From NCBI GenBank assembly GCA_900769075.1, contig CAAGFE010000111.1, positions 1 to 64,000 of the forward strand: DNA of 64,000 nt, in the 5' to 3' direction. The DNA comes from Clostridia bacterium (GTDB lineage: Bacteria > Bacillota > Clostridia > Christensenellales > Aristaeellaceae). Numbering within the stretch: the first letter of the stretch is position 1; each line of letters begins with the position of its first letter. A program made the position numbers and the translations under genes. The notes beneath the pieces were generated by a model. It did no database searches. It worked only from the letters and a program-made list of their open reading frames with translations, and was not told the origin of the DNA. Positions 8,134 through 16,194 of this stretch are shown one piece after another.

Positions 8134-8577
8134 ATGAATCAGCCGCTGTCCCGAGGGTTTACCGCGATCATCGTGGCGGTGCTGCTCCTTTGCAGCGTTG
8201 TGGTGGCAGGATCCTTGTGCTATCAGGTGTCGGTGACGGAGCAGATTGGCGAGGCGGAGGTCAAGCTGGAGGCTGTGCAGGGCCGCCTGCGCAAGCAGGA
8301 AGCGGAATTTGCCCAGTACCGGACGGAGCTTCCCCTGGTGGAGGCCCAGCTGGCGGAGCTTCAGCCCGTGGCCGATGCGGCGTATGAGCAGGAGCAGGCC
8401 CTGCGCCAGCAGCGCAAGGAGCTGCGCGCGGAGAAATCTGCCCTGGAAGAGCAGCTTGCCGCCCTGCAGGCCCAGGCGTCCGAGGCCGGCGAGGAAGCCC
8501 TTCAGCTGAGCGCCGCCATCGAGCGGCTCCAGGAAGCCCTGGTCGCCCTTGGCGAAATTGGCGGACTGCTGAAGTAA
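8134..8577 (+). CDS. Membrane-anchored coiled-coil protein
   Basis: The 147-residue product has one N-terminal transmembrane helix (residues ~10-32, TAIIVAVLLLCSVVVAG). Almost all of the remainder is a long Glu/Gln/Ala/Leu coiled coil with heptad-like spacing (LEAVQGRLRKQEAEF, QLAELQP, SALEEQLAALQAQ). No enzymatic motif is present. Such proteins often act as envelope or division-associated scaffolds, but nothing in the sequence fixes a role. ATG 8134 has AAGGAGG 9 nt upstream; the longer frame from 8104 starts before that site. It precedes a second coiled-coil membrane protein by 63 bp and is probably in the same operon. Confidence 0.7.
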   Translation: MNQPLSRGFTAIIVAVLLLCSVVVAGSLCYQVSVTEQIGEAEVKLEAVQGRLRKQEAEFAQYRTELPLVEAQLAELQPVADAAYEQEQALRQQRKELRAEKSALEEQLAALQAQASEAGEEALQLSAAIERLQEALVALGEIGGLLK

Positions 8578-8640
8578 GCCGCCGCTGTATCCCGCATCCC
8601 ATGGTATGTGATTCCATCTGAAATGAAGGAGGTTATCCCC

Positions 8641-9336
8641 ATGTCCGAAAAGGAAACGAAGCCCCAGGCTGCACCGAAGAAGAAAAATTCATCCGCCATA
8701 GCGCTGATTGTGGTGCTGGTGGTCGCCATTGCGCTGATTGCCGTGCTCTGCGCCCGTTCCAACAGCCTGAACAGCCAGCTGGACAGCCTGAACACCGAGC
8801 TGGCGGAAACCGACGCGACCCTGCAGCAGACCATCGCCGACAAGGAGACGGTCGAGAAGCAGCTGAAGGCCGCGGAGGAAAGCCTGCGCGAAGCCCAGCT
8901 GGTGGTGGAGGAATCCACCAATAAGGTGGCGGAGCTGGAGGCCCAGCTGACCGCCCTGAACGAGGAAAACAACGCCAACAGGGCCCAGATTGCCGTGCTG
9001 AGCGCGGATCTGGAAACCGCCCGCGCCAACAAGGAAGCGGCCGAAGTGTATCTGGCGAACGTGGAGTTCAGCATTCAGATGGCGCTCAATGCCCTCAACG
9101 GCATCACCCCCGCGCCCACTGCCGAGCCCACCCCCGCGCCGACCGCTGAGCCCACCCCCGCGCCGACCGCCGAGCCTGCTCCCGAGGAGGCTGAGGAGGA
9201 AGCCGCGGCGCTGACCGAGGACGAACCCGCTGCGGAAGCAACCGAAGCGCCCGTCGCGGAAGCCGAAGCAACCCCCGCCCCCGAAGCAACCGTGGAACCC
9301 GACGCCGAAGCGACCGAGGAAGTCCCTGCGGCATAA
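8641..9336 (+). CDS. Membrane-anchored coiled-coil protein with Pro/Ala/Glu repeat tail
   Basis: The 231-residue protein has a short basic N-terminus with a KKK cluster and one transmembrane helix (~16-38). A coiled coil at about 38-150 is built of SQLDSLNTEL- and ETVEKQLKAAEE-type heptads. The low-complexity tail holds four near-perfect PAPTAEP units followed by an acidic Ala/Glu/Thr region. The repeat is also visible in the DNA at about 9105-9180 and could change copy number by slippage. The design (anchor, rod, Pro-rich spacer) fits an envelope-spanning or wall-associated protein, but function is unknown. ATG 8641 is preceded by AAGGAGG at good spacing. It shares its general layout with the gene just upstream. 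Confidence 0.7.
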   Translation: MSEKETKPQAAPKKKNSSAIALIVVLVVAIALIAVLCARSNSLNSQLDSLNTELAETDATLQQTIADKETVEKQLKAAEESLREAQLVVEESTNKVAELEAQLTALNEENNANRAQIAVLSADLETARANKEAAEVYLANVEFSIQMALNALNGITPAPTAEPTPAPTAEPTPAPTAEPAPEEAEEEAAALTEDEPAAEATEAPVAEAEATPAPEATVEPDAEATEEVPAA

Positions 9337-9343
9337 TGGTCTG

Positions 9344-9372
9344 AATCCCCGGGTTTGTGTGGCCCGGGGATT
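9344..9372 (+). terminator. Hairpin after the coiled-coil pair
   Basis: A perfect 10-bp inverted repeat (9344-9353 with 9363-9372, AATCCCCGGG arms) starts 7 bp after the stop at 9336. No strong T-tract follows, so termination is likely but may be partial. Confidence 0.6.
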
Positions 9373-9414
9373 GCTGCTTTGTCCACAGATGCGGAACAAA
9401 GAAGGAGGCTGCCC

Positions 9415-9861
9415 ATGTCCGTATACCTCAAGCCGGTGGATGAAGACAATTTCCTGGAGGTATTTCGCCTGAAGCTGGGGGCGGGACAGGACGAATATGT
9501 GTCCCACCCGATCCGCAGCCTTGCCCAGGCGTATGTGTACCGTGCCCAGTGCCAGCCCTTTGCCATCTGCGCGGAGGAGCGTGTGGTCGGCTATGTGATG
9601 GTGATCTATGATGACGACATCCCGGAATACGACATCTGGCACATGATGATCGACGCATCCCACCAGGGCCGGGGGTATGGCAGAGCCGCCCTCCGGCTGG
9701 TGCTGGAATATATCCGCCGGAAGCCCTTTGGCGATTCCAGCCGGGTTGCCCTGACCTGCCACCGGGAGAACGCGCCGGCCCTTGCGCTGTACCGGTCGAT
9801 GGGCTTTGCGCCCACCGGTCAGCAGGACGAAGACGAACTGGAGCTTGCCCTCACGCTGTGA
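9415..9861 (+). CDS. GNAT-family N-acetyltransferase
   Basis: This 148-residue cytosolic protein has the GNAT fold signature. The acetyl-CoA pyrophosphate loop reads QGRGYGRAAL (motif A) at about residues 84-93, preceded by the strand DIWHMMID. Motif B (NAPALALYRSMGF) sits near residues 120-132. The segments GYVMVIYDDDIPEYDIWHM and LRLVLEYIRRKPFG resemble the diamine/spermidine acetyltransferase-like branch. The acceptor substrate cannot be fixed from sequence. The start is set by GAAGGAGG 7 nt before ATG 9415. It lies behind a hairpin that follows the coiled-coil genes, so it may be expressed by read-through or alone. Confidence 0.85.
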   Translation: MSVYLKPVDEDNFLEVFRLKLGAGQDEYVSHPIRSLAQAYVYRAQCQPFAICAEERVVGYVMVIYDDDIPEYDIWHMMIDASHQGRGYGRAALRLVLEYIRRKPFGDSSRVALTCHRENAPALALYRSMGFAPTGQQDEDELELALTL

Positions 9862-9878
9862 TTGGCAGCAGCGCCCGC

Positions 9879-10117
9879 ATCCCCCGTATGCATCCCGCAT
9901 ACGGGGGATACTGCGTATCGGCAAAGTGCCTGGGCACTTTGCCGAGAGGCTGAAGAATGTTTTCCTCCGCAAAATGGCATTATGCTGCGGAAAACGCCCC
10001 GCCCGACCGGCAAAGCCGGCCGATACGAATTCGGTCAGAGGGCCTGCGGGCCCTCCGACACCTCCCATGGGTTTGTTGATGATCTGTCCTCCGTATGCAC
10101 CCTGCATACGGGGGATA
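9879..10117. repeat. Hairpin cluster bounded by two copies of a 30-bp palindrome
   Basis: The 555-bp gap 9862-10416 holds no convincing gene. A palindrome (9879-9891 paired with 9897-9909, CCCCCGTATGC arms) recurs at about 10087-10113 with small changes, bounding ~180 bp. Between the copies lie more stems: 9918-9930 with 9933-9945 (perfect, 13 bp), 9959-9971 with 9986-9995, 10007-10011 with 10015-10019, and 10038-10044 with 10049-10055. The first may terminate the acetyltransferase transcript. The dense array looks like a dispersed intergenic repeat family. From 10180 to 10400 the DNA turns AT-rich and holds the promoter of the next operon. Confidence 0.6.
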
Positions 10118-10248
10118 TTTGTTTGTTGGGGCATTCAGGCTGCGGCGCCCGAGAGCATGCGAAGCAGCGGAGAAGAATGTTTCAAAAAATTGAGAAACAA
10201 CGCATAAAGCGAATGAAAATTGCTGACTATTACAGTTTTTTCTCTTCC

Positions 10249-10260
10249 GAAAACGTTTCC
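10249..10260. promoter_or_regulatory. LacI/CcpA-type operator candidate
   Basis: GAAAACGTTTCC is a nearly perfect palindrome centred on ACGT, typical of LacI-family operators. Against the cre consensus it has two mismatches. It lies about 80 bp upstream of the -35 of the transport operon promoter, so repression would need looping or a second site. Confidence 0.35.
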
Positions 10261-10337
10261 ATCCGACAAGAATACGAGAACATTTGTAATATAAGGAAAA
10301 TTTCAGGCCAAAATATACACATATTCCACAAGAGCTA

Positions 10338-10366
10338 TTGCCAAGTTTCCATGTATATGATAAAAT
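10338..10366 (+). promoter_or_regulatory. Sigma-A-type promoter of the transport module A operon
   Basis: TTGCCA (10338-10343) and TAAAAT (10361-10366) are separated by exactly 17 bp in an AT-rich stretch, 50 bp before the first start codon. No other comparable promoter was found ahead of 10417. Confidence 0.65.
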
Positions 10367-10416
10367 CCAGATATGATGAAACAAACGTATATGATGGATA
10401 TGTAGGGGGATTCGTT

Positions 10417-13254
10417 GTGAAGCGTATGCTGAAAATCTGGAGTTGCCTCTGTGTGCTGCTTCTGATTCTGCCGCTGCATGCGGCCGGTGAAAGCCTGACG
10501 CAGCTTTATCTGGAACGCTCAGATAAGAATGATTATGCTGCGTATCTTGCTTCCGTGGGCGAACCGGCGATCGTGACAGACAGCATGAAGCTCTATGAGG
10601 CCGAAGAAGGGACGCTGCTGGCCGAGGGTGAACAGCTGACCTTCCCAGTGTCCGTGGCGCAGAGCATCTTCGGTTATCCCGTGCTGACCTACGCCATGAC
10701 CGGCAGCAACATCCTGGACAACGGCATTACCCTGATGGTGGACGGCAAGCTCCCCTATGCGGAGTGCAGCACCCTGACCCTTGACAGCCTGTGGACGCAG
10801 AGCGGGACATTCAATCTGGACCGCTACGGCAACGAGGTCGTGTCCATGCCGGTGAAGTCCCACGACATCACCTCCTGCCGGCTGATGGGCAAGGCCGGGA
10901 TGTACGCCAAGGGCATGGGCCTGTACCTGACAGCGGGCGAGCACGAGATCACCGTCATCTGCCGGGTAGGCCCCTTCCGGCTGTACAGCATGACGCTGGA
11001 AGGCGAGATTCCCGTTCTGCAGGCCGCCCAGGGCAAGCCCCAGGGCGAAGCCCTCATCACCCTGCAGGCCGAGCAGGTGCCGGTGCGCAACAACCCCAAC
11101 ATCCGCCCGCTGGCTGATTACGACATGCGCCTGACGCCTTACTCCAGCGGCAAGAAGGTCATCAATCATATTGACGATACTTCCTATAAGTATCCCGGCG
11201 ATACGCTCACCTACACCTTCACCGTGGAGGAAGCCGGGTATTACGCCATGGCGCTGCGGCTGAGGCAGGGCGAGCTGGCAAACTTCCCGGTATACCGCAC
11301 GGTGCTGATCGACGGCGTCATCCCCGGCCCCGCCTTTGAGAATGCCGAGCTTGGCTACACCCTGCAATTCCGGAATCAGACCCTGCTGGATGAAAACGGC
11401 AGCCCTGCCCTCCTGCACCTGACCGAGGGCGAGCATACCCTGACGCTGCTGACCAGCGTGGATCCCCTTCGCCCTTCACTCCTGCTTTTGCAGACCATCT
11501 CCGACGAAATTGCGGATCTTTCCCTGCAGATCACCAAGATCACCGGCGGCAATACGGATTTCTTCCGGGACTTCGCGCTGGAGGATTTTGATTTTCACAT
11601 CGCGGATGACCTGACCCGCTGGATCGGCGAACTGACGGCTGTCCGGGCAGAGCTGGGCAGGATCGCCCATGCGGAGGGGCGCGTCGGTGCGCTGTCCAAC
11701 CTGGACATGGCCATTCAGGCCCTGGAACAGCTTGCCACGGAACCGGATAATCTGCCCAAGAAGCTGACCCTGTTTTCCCAGGGTTCCTCCTCCGCGCGGG
11801 GCTTCCTGGTCAGCACGGTGGAGAGCCTCTCCACCAGCCCCGTGGGGCTGGACGCGATCTACCTCTATACAAAGGAAGAGCTCCTGCCCAAGGAGCCTAA
11901 TTTCCTGGAGCGCGCAGCCGACACCGTCCGGCGCTTTGCGGCTTCCTTCACCGATGACAGCTATGTGGCGGACAACGCCGACGAAAGCAAGCTCCAGGTG
12001 TGGGTGAACCGTCCCCGTCAGTACCTGGAAATCCTCCAGCGCATGGCGGACACCACCTTCACCCCCGCCACGGGCATTGAGGTCGAGTTCTCCATCATGC
12101 CCGATGAGAGCAAGCTCATCCTGGCCAATGCCTCCGGCACCGCGCCGGACGTGGCGCTGGGGGTCTCCACCACCCGCGTGTATGACCTGGCAGTCCGCGG
12201 CGCGCTGAAGAACCTGCGGGCGTATGAGGACTTCGCCGCGGTGGGCAAGTGGTTCCCCACGGGATTGCTGATGCCCGCTGTCTGCGACGACGGCCTGTAC
12301 GCCCTGCCGGAAACCTTCAACTTCAATGTGCTCTTCTACCGCAAGGATATCCTGGATTCCATCGGGCTGGAGGTGCCCAACTCCTACGAGGAAGTGCTGC
12401 AGATGCTCCCCGCGCTCCACCGCTACGGCCTGAACTACAACAATTTCGTGGCCAATGCGGTGGGCTACAAGGCCTTCTCCATCACCACGCCCTTCCTGTA
12501 CCAGAACGGCGCTGTGCTGTATGCGGACGGCAATCTCCACGTTCAGCTGGACACGGAGGAAGCCATCGAAGCCCTCAAGGTGATGACGGATTCCTTCGTC
12601 ATCTATGACATGGACTTTGAGGTCAACAGCTTCTACCAGAGCTTCCGCGACGGTACGCTCCCCATCGGCACCTCCAATTACGGCATGTACAACCTGGTGA
12701 TGAACGCCGCGCCGGAGCTGGCGGACAAGTGGGCCATCGCCCTCTACCCCGGATTGACGGACGAAAACGGTGAGGTGCAGCGCTGGATCTCCGGCGCGGA
12801 GCAGAGCTGCTTCATCTTCGACAGCACCAACATGCCCGAGGCCTCCTGGCAGTTCCTCTCCTGGTGGATGAGCGAGGAGATCCAGACGGAGTTCGCCTTT
12901 ACCCTCCAGTCCACCCTGGGCAATGAATACATGTGGAACAGCGCCAATTCGGCCGCCTACATGAACGCGCCCTGGCCCACGGAGCACAAGAAGATCATTG
13001 CCGAGCAGATGAACTGGATCTACGAAACGCCCCGCAACCCCGGTTCCTACATGGTGGAACGTGAGCTCTCCAACGCAGTCAACGCCGTGTGCCTGGAGGG
13101 CAAAAACCTCCGCGCGGCGCTGGATGAAGCGATCAAGCGCATTGACCGTGAGCTGGAGCGCAAGCTGGAGGAATTTGGCCGCATGAAGGATGGACAGCTG
13201 ACCCAGCCCTTCATCGTGCCGGACATCAATACAGTGAAGGAGTGGCTGGAATGA
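10417..13254 (+). CDS. Large exported solute-binding protein with N-terminal carbohydrate-binding-like domains (module A)
   Basis: At 945 residues this is about twice the usual size of a sugar-binding protein. After the signal peptide (VLLLILPLHAAG) come two beta-rich, CBM-like domains at about 30-200 and 215-370 (YEAEEGTLL; LYLTAGEHEITV; YTFTVEEAGYYAMAL; LTEGEHTLTLL). A helical linker follows, then a type-1 extracellular solute-binding fold from about residue 525 (WVNRPRQYLEIL, ASGTAPDVALG, YALPETFNFNVLFYRKDIL, WQFLSWWMS). A coiled C-terminal tail ends the protein. The signal peptide has no lipobox cysteine. The start is GTG 10417 because GGGGGA at 10405-10410 is 6 nt upstream; ATG 10426 is the alternative. 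It overlaps the next permease gene by ATGA. It is the paralogue of the 974-residue protein at 40378. It probably captures plant cell wall oligosaccharides. Confidence 0.85.
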   Translation: MKRMLKIWSCLCVLLLILPLHAAGESLTQLYLERSDKNDYAAYLASVGEPAIVTDSMKLYEAEEGTLLAEGEQLTFPVSVAQSIFGYPVLTYAMTGSNILDNGITLMVDGKLPYAECSTLTLDSLWTQSGTFNLDRYGNEVVSMPVKSHDITSCRLMGKAGMYAKGMGLYLTAGEHEITVICRVGPFRLYSMTLEGEIPVLQAAQGKPQGEALITLQAEQVPVRNNPNIRPLADYDMRLTPYSSGKKVINHIDDTSYKYPGDTLTYTFTVEEAGYYAMALRLRQGELANFPVYRTVLIDGVIPGPAFENAELGYTLQFRNQTLLDENGSPALLHLTEGEHTLTLLTSVDPLRPSLLLLQTISDEIADLSLQITKITGGNTDFFRDFALEDFDFHIADDLTRWIGELTAVRAELGRIAHAEGRVGALSNLDMAIQALEQLATEPDNLPKKLTLFSQGSSSARGFLVSTVESLSTSPVGLDAIYLYTKEELLPKEPNFLERAADTVRRFAASFTDDSYVADNADESKLQVWVNRPRQYLEILQRMADTTFTPATGIEVEFSIMPDESKLILANASGTAPDVALGVSTTRVYDLAVRGALKNLRAYEDFAAVGKWFPTGLLMPAVCDDGLYALPETFNFNVLFYRKDILDSIGLEVPNSYEEVLQMLPALHRYGLNYNNFVANAVGYKAFSITTPFLYQNGAVLYADGNLHVQLDTEEAIEALKVMTDSFVIYDMDFEVNSFYQSFRDGTLPIGTSNYGMYNLVMNAAPELADKWAIALYPGLTDENGEVQRWISGAEQSCFIFDSTNMPEASWQFLSWWMSEEIQTEFAFTLQSTLGNEYMWNSANSAAYMNAPWPTEHKKIIAEQMNWIYETPRNPGSYMVERELSNAVNAVCLEGKNLRAALDEAIKRIDRELERKLEEFGRMKDGQLTQPFIVPDINTVKEWLE

Positions 13255-14159
13255 CCAAGGCTGTCAAAATGCGCGGCCCCAGGGATCAACACATTGCATG
13301 GGCATTCCTCGCTCCCTACATCCTGCTGTTCACGCTGTTCATCATCGTGCCGGTGGTGATCGCCATCGGGCTGTCCTTCACGAACTTCAACACCATCCAG
13401 GCGCCTGATTTCGTGGGCTTCATGAACTATGTGAACCTCCTGACCCGCGACGCGATCTTCATGCAGTACGTCCTGCCCAACACGATCCTCTTCGCCATCA
13501 TCGTGGGGCCCGGCGGATACCTGCTGTCGTTCTTCCTGGCCTGGTGTCTGAGCCAGATCACCAAGGGCCCGCGCACGGTGCTGGCGCTGCTGATCTACAG
13601 CCCCTCCATGACCTCCGGCGTGGCGATGAACGTCGTCTGGCGCATCATCTTCTCCGGCGATGAGCGCGGCTACCTGAACGCGCTGCTGCTGAATCTGGGC
13701 TGGATCTCAGAGCCCATTCAGTTCCTGCAGTCCACCCAGTACCTGATGCCGGTGATGATCATCGTGGCCCTGTGGTCCTCCATGGGCGTGGGCTTCCTGG
13801 CGATGCTGGCCGGCATGATGAACATTGATGAGAGCGTCTATGAAGCGGCGGAGATCGACGGATTGCGCAACCGCTTCCAGGAAGTGTTCTACATCACCAT
13901 TCCCATGATGAAGCCCCAGATGCTCTTCGGCCTGGTGATGGCGGTGGTCAACACCTTCCAGGTGGGCCACATCGGCGTGAGCCTGTCCGGCGCGAACCCC
14001 ACGCCCCAGTACGCAGGTCAGCTGATCGTCAACCTGATCGAGGACTACGGCTTCATCCGCTACGAGATGGGCTACGCATCCGCTGCCTCCGTGGTGCTCC
14101 TCGTGCTGATCTACACCATCACCCGCTGGAGCGGCAAGATGTTCAAGGAAGACGAATGA
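13251..14159 (+). CDS. Sugar ABC transporter permease, UgpA/LplB type (module A)
   Basis: This 302-residue protein has six hydrophobic segments and the MetI-like EAA loop YEAAEIDGLRNRF...ITIP, which contacts the ATPase. The N-terminal AWAFLAPYILLFTLFII is typical of the MalF/UgpA-type partner. ATG 13251 overlaps the stop of the large binding protein (ATGA) and has GAAGGAG 8 nt upstream, so translation is coupled. Its closest relative in the window is the permease at 43299 in module B, which holds the same position. Its natural partner by homology, the permease at 21837, has moved to the far end of this module. Confidence 0.93.
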   Translation: MTKAVKMRGPRDQHIAWAFLAPYILLFTLFIIVPVVIAIGLSFTNFNTIQAPDFVGFMNYVNLLTRDAIFMQYVLPNTILFAIIVGPGGYLLSFFLAWCLSQITKGPRTVLALLIYSPSMTSGVAMNVVWRIIFSGDERGYLNALLLNLGWISEPIQFLQSTQYLMPVMIIVALWSSMGVGFLAMLAGMMNIDESVYEAAEIDGLRNRFQEVFYITIPMMKPQMLFGLVMAVVNTFQVGHIGVSLSGANPTPQYAGQLIVNLIEDYGFIRYEMGYASAASVVLLVLIYTITRWSGKMFKEDE

Positions 14160-14172
14160 AAGGGAGAACGCC

Positions 14173-16194
14173 ATGCGCATCAAACGCATCCTGGTATTCC
14201 TGCTCTGTTTGGCGCTTCTGCCCCTGACTGCCCGGGCGGATGAGGCGCCCTACTACACCCTGACTGAGATCTACTCCAGCGAGGCGGCTCACTCTCCCGC
14301 AGGCTACCTGCCGGAGGGGACTTACACCGAGTTTGACGGGAAGGCCCTCAAGCGCCCGGCGGACGTGTTTGTAGATGACGAGGATCATCTGTTCATCTCC
14401 GATGAAGGCAACAAGCGCGTGCTGATGTGCACGCTGGAGGGCGAGTGGATCCGCACCTTCGGCAGCAAGGACCTCAAGCAGCCCGGCGGCCTCTACGTCC
14501 GGGACGGGAAGCTCTATGTGGCGGACCTGAAGCTCCAGCAGGTTGTGGTCTATGACGTCGCAACCGGTGAGCAGGTCTTTGCCCTGGTGCATCCCGGCAC
14601 GCCGCTGTACGGTGTGAAGGCCAGATTTGAGCCGCTGAAGGTCGCCGTGGATGCGGCGGGCAGCATGTATGTCATCTCCAAGGGCAACACCAACGGCATT
14701 GCCCAGTTTGCCGCAGACGGCACCTTCCTTGGTTACTTCGGTGCCAATGATACCCGTCTCAGCCTGGGCGAGATGCTCAAGCGCCTCACCTACACCGAGG
14801 AGCAGCTGGCCAAGCTCAAGCGGGTGATCCCTGCCACACCCACCAGCGTGGATATGGACGGGCGCGGTCTGCTCTATACCGTCACCACCGGCGTCAGGGG
14901 CGTGAAGCGCCTGAACATGTCCGGCCTGAACATCATGGAACCCACCGGCTGGGGGCATGACAACACCATTGACGTGGCGGTGGGCGCTCAGGAGAACATC
15001 TTCGTCATCAACGAGCTGGGCTACATCATGGAGTACACCCGGGACGGGCGCTGCCTGTTCTACTTCGGCGGCCAGGATCAGGATCGTACCCGCACGGGCC
15101 TGTTCGTCAACACGGTCGCCATCGACGTGGATCAGTACGGCAATCTGTACGTCCTTGACCGCGACAAGGCGCTGGTGCAGCGCTTTGCCGTGACGGACTA
15201 TGCAAACCTGGTTCACCGTGGTCTGGCCCTTTATCAGGAGGGCCGCTACGCCGAAAGCCGCGAGCCCTGGGAACAGGTGCTGGAGCTCAACGCCATGTTT
15301 GACTATGCCCACATGGGTCTGGGCCGGGCGTATTACAAGCTGGAAATGTACGAGGAGGCCATGCGGGCCTCCCGCCGGGGCGGGGACAAGGAAGGCTACT
15401 CCGATTCCTTCTGGGAAGTCCGCAATGTCGTCCTCCAGGGCGGCATCATGTGGATGATCGGCGGCCTGCTCGCGCTTTTCCTCGTCAGAAAGCTCTGGAA
15501 GCTGCTCAAGGCCCGTGTGAAGCCCGTGCAGACCTGCTGCGCCAGGGTGCATGCCATCTTCGATGTGAAGCTGCTGCACGAGCTGAAATTCATGACCTAC
15601 TTCCTCCGCAATCCGGCGGATGCCTTCTACGGCGTGAAGCATGAGGGCAAGGTCAGCGTCCTGTCCGCGACGATCCTCTACATCGCGGTGATCGTGATCT
15701 ACATCGTCAACAAGTATTTCTGCGGCTTCCTGTTCAAGTCCATCCCCGACGGGCAGTTCGAGGTTGGCGTGGATCTGGTGCTTCTCATCGGCGGCATTGC
15801 CCTGTTCCTGATCGCCTGCAACCTGATCTGCTCCATCCGTGACGGCGAGGGCACCTTCAAGCAGATGTACTGCTCCTTCGCCTACGCGCTGGGCCCGTAT
15901 GTGATGCTGGGGCCCATCACCTTCGCGCTGTCCTTCGTGCTGACGTTCAACGAGGCGTTCATCATCACCCTCATGGATGTTGTCACGCTTGGCCTGTGCC
16001 TGATGCTGGTGGTGATGATGGTCAAGTCGCTCCAGAACTACAGCTTCACCGAAACCTTCGCGGCGCTGCTGCTGACGCTGTTCACCATGCTGATGATCGT
16101 CATTGCACTGGTCATTGCGGCGGCCCTGGTGGCGCAGCTGTGGGAGTTCCTGACGGCCGTGTGGAAGGAGGCCCGATTCTACAATGAAGTGTAA
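14173..16194 (+). CDS. Exported NHL-propeller/TPR/Yip1-domain membrane protein (module A)
   Basis: This 673-residue protein has a signal peptide (1-22). A beta-propeller of NHL repeats covers about 40-335 (PADVFVDDEDHLFISDEGNK, LYVADLKLQQVVVYD, NLYVLDRDKALVQRF). A TPR-like pair follows at about 340-400 (GLALYQEGRYAESREPWEQ, GRAYYKLEMYEEAM). One transmembrane helix lies near 425-445, a basic stretch comes next, and the C-terminal Yip1-like domain has five membrane helices between ~490 and 655. The propeller and TPR should sit outside the cell. NHL propellers bind proteins or glycans, so a receptor or scaffold for the importers is plausible. It lies 13 bp after a permease and overlaps the DUF5696 gene by 11 bp, as its paralogue at 45079 does. 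No catalytic motif is seen. Confidence 0.8.
   Translation: MRIKRILVFLLCLALLPLTARADEAPYYTLTEIYSSEAAHSPAGYLPEGTYTEFDGKALKRPADVFVDDEDHLFISDEGNKRVLMCTLEGEWIRTFGSKDLKQPGGLYVRDGKLYVADLKLQQVVVYDVATGEQVFALVHPGTPLYGVKARFEPLKVAVDAAGSMYVISKGNTNGIAQFAADGTFLGYFGANDTRLSLGEMLKRLTYTEEQLAKLKRVIPATPTSVDMDGRGLLYTVTTGVRGVKRLNMSGLNIMEPTGWGHDNTIDVAVGAQENIFVINELGYIMEYTRDGRCLFYFGGQDQDRTRTGLFVNTVAIDVDQYGNLYVLDRDKALVQRFAVTDYANLVHRGLALYQEGRYAESREPWEQVLELNAMFDYAHMGLGRAYYKLEMYEEAMRASRRGGDKEGYSDSFWEVRNVVLQGGIMWMIGGLLALFLVRKLWKLLKARVKPVQTCCARVHAIFDVKLLHELKFMTYFLRNPADAFYGVKHEGKVSVLSATILYIAVIVIYIVNKYFCGFLFKSIPDGQFEVGVDLVLLIGGIALFLIACNLICSIRDGEGTFKQMYCSFAYALGPYVMLGPITFALSFVLTFNEAFIITLMDVVTLGLCLMLVVMMVKSLQNYSFTETFAALLLTLFTMLMIVIALVIAAALVAQLWEFLTAVWKEARFYNEV

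Noticed and set aside
9105..9180. Tandem DNA repeats that could be taken for a CRISPR or minisatellite
   Set aside because: They are in frame and encode PAPTAEP units of a protein tail, with no spacers.
9879..10117. Repeated palindromes resembling a two-repeat CRISPR
   Set aside because: Only two copies, a ~180-bp interval full of other hairpins and no cas genes.
9862..10416. Upstream extension of the large binding protein frame back to 9862
   Set aside because: It runs through hairpins and the promoter. A ribosome site and signal peptide fix the start at GTG 10417.
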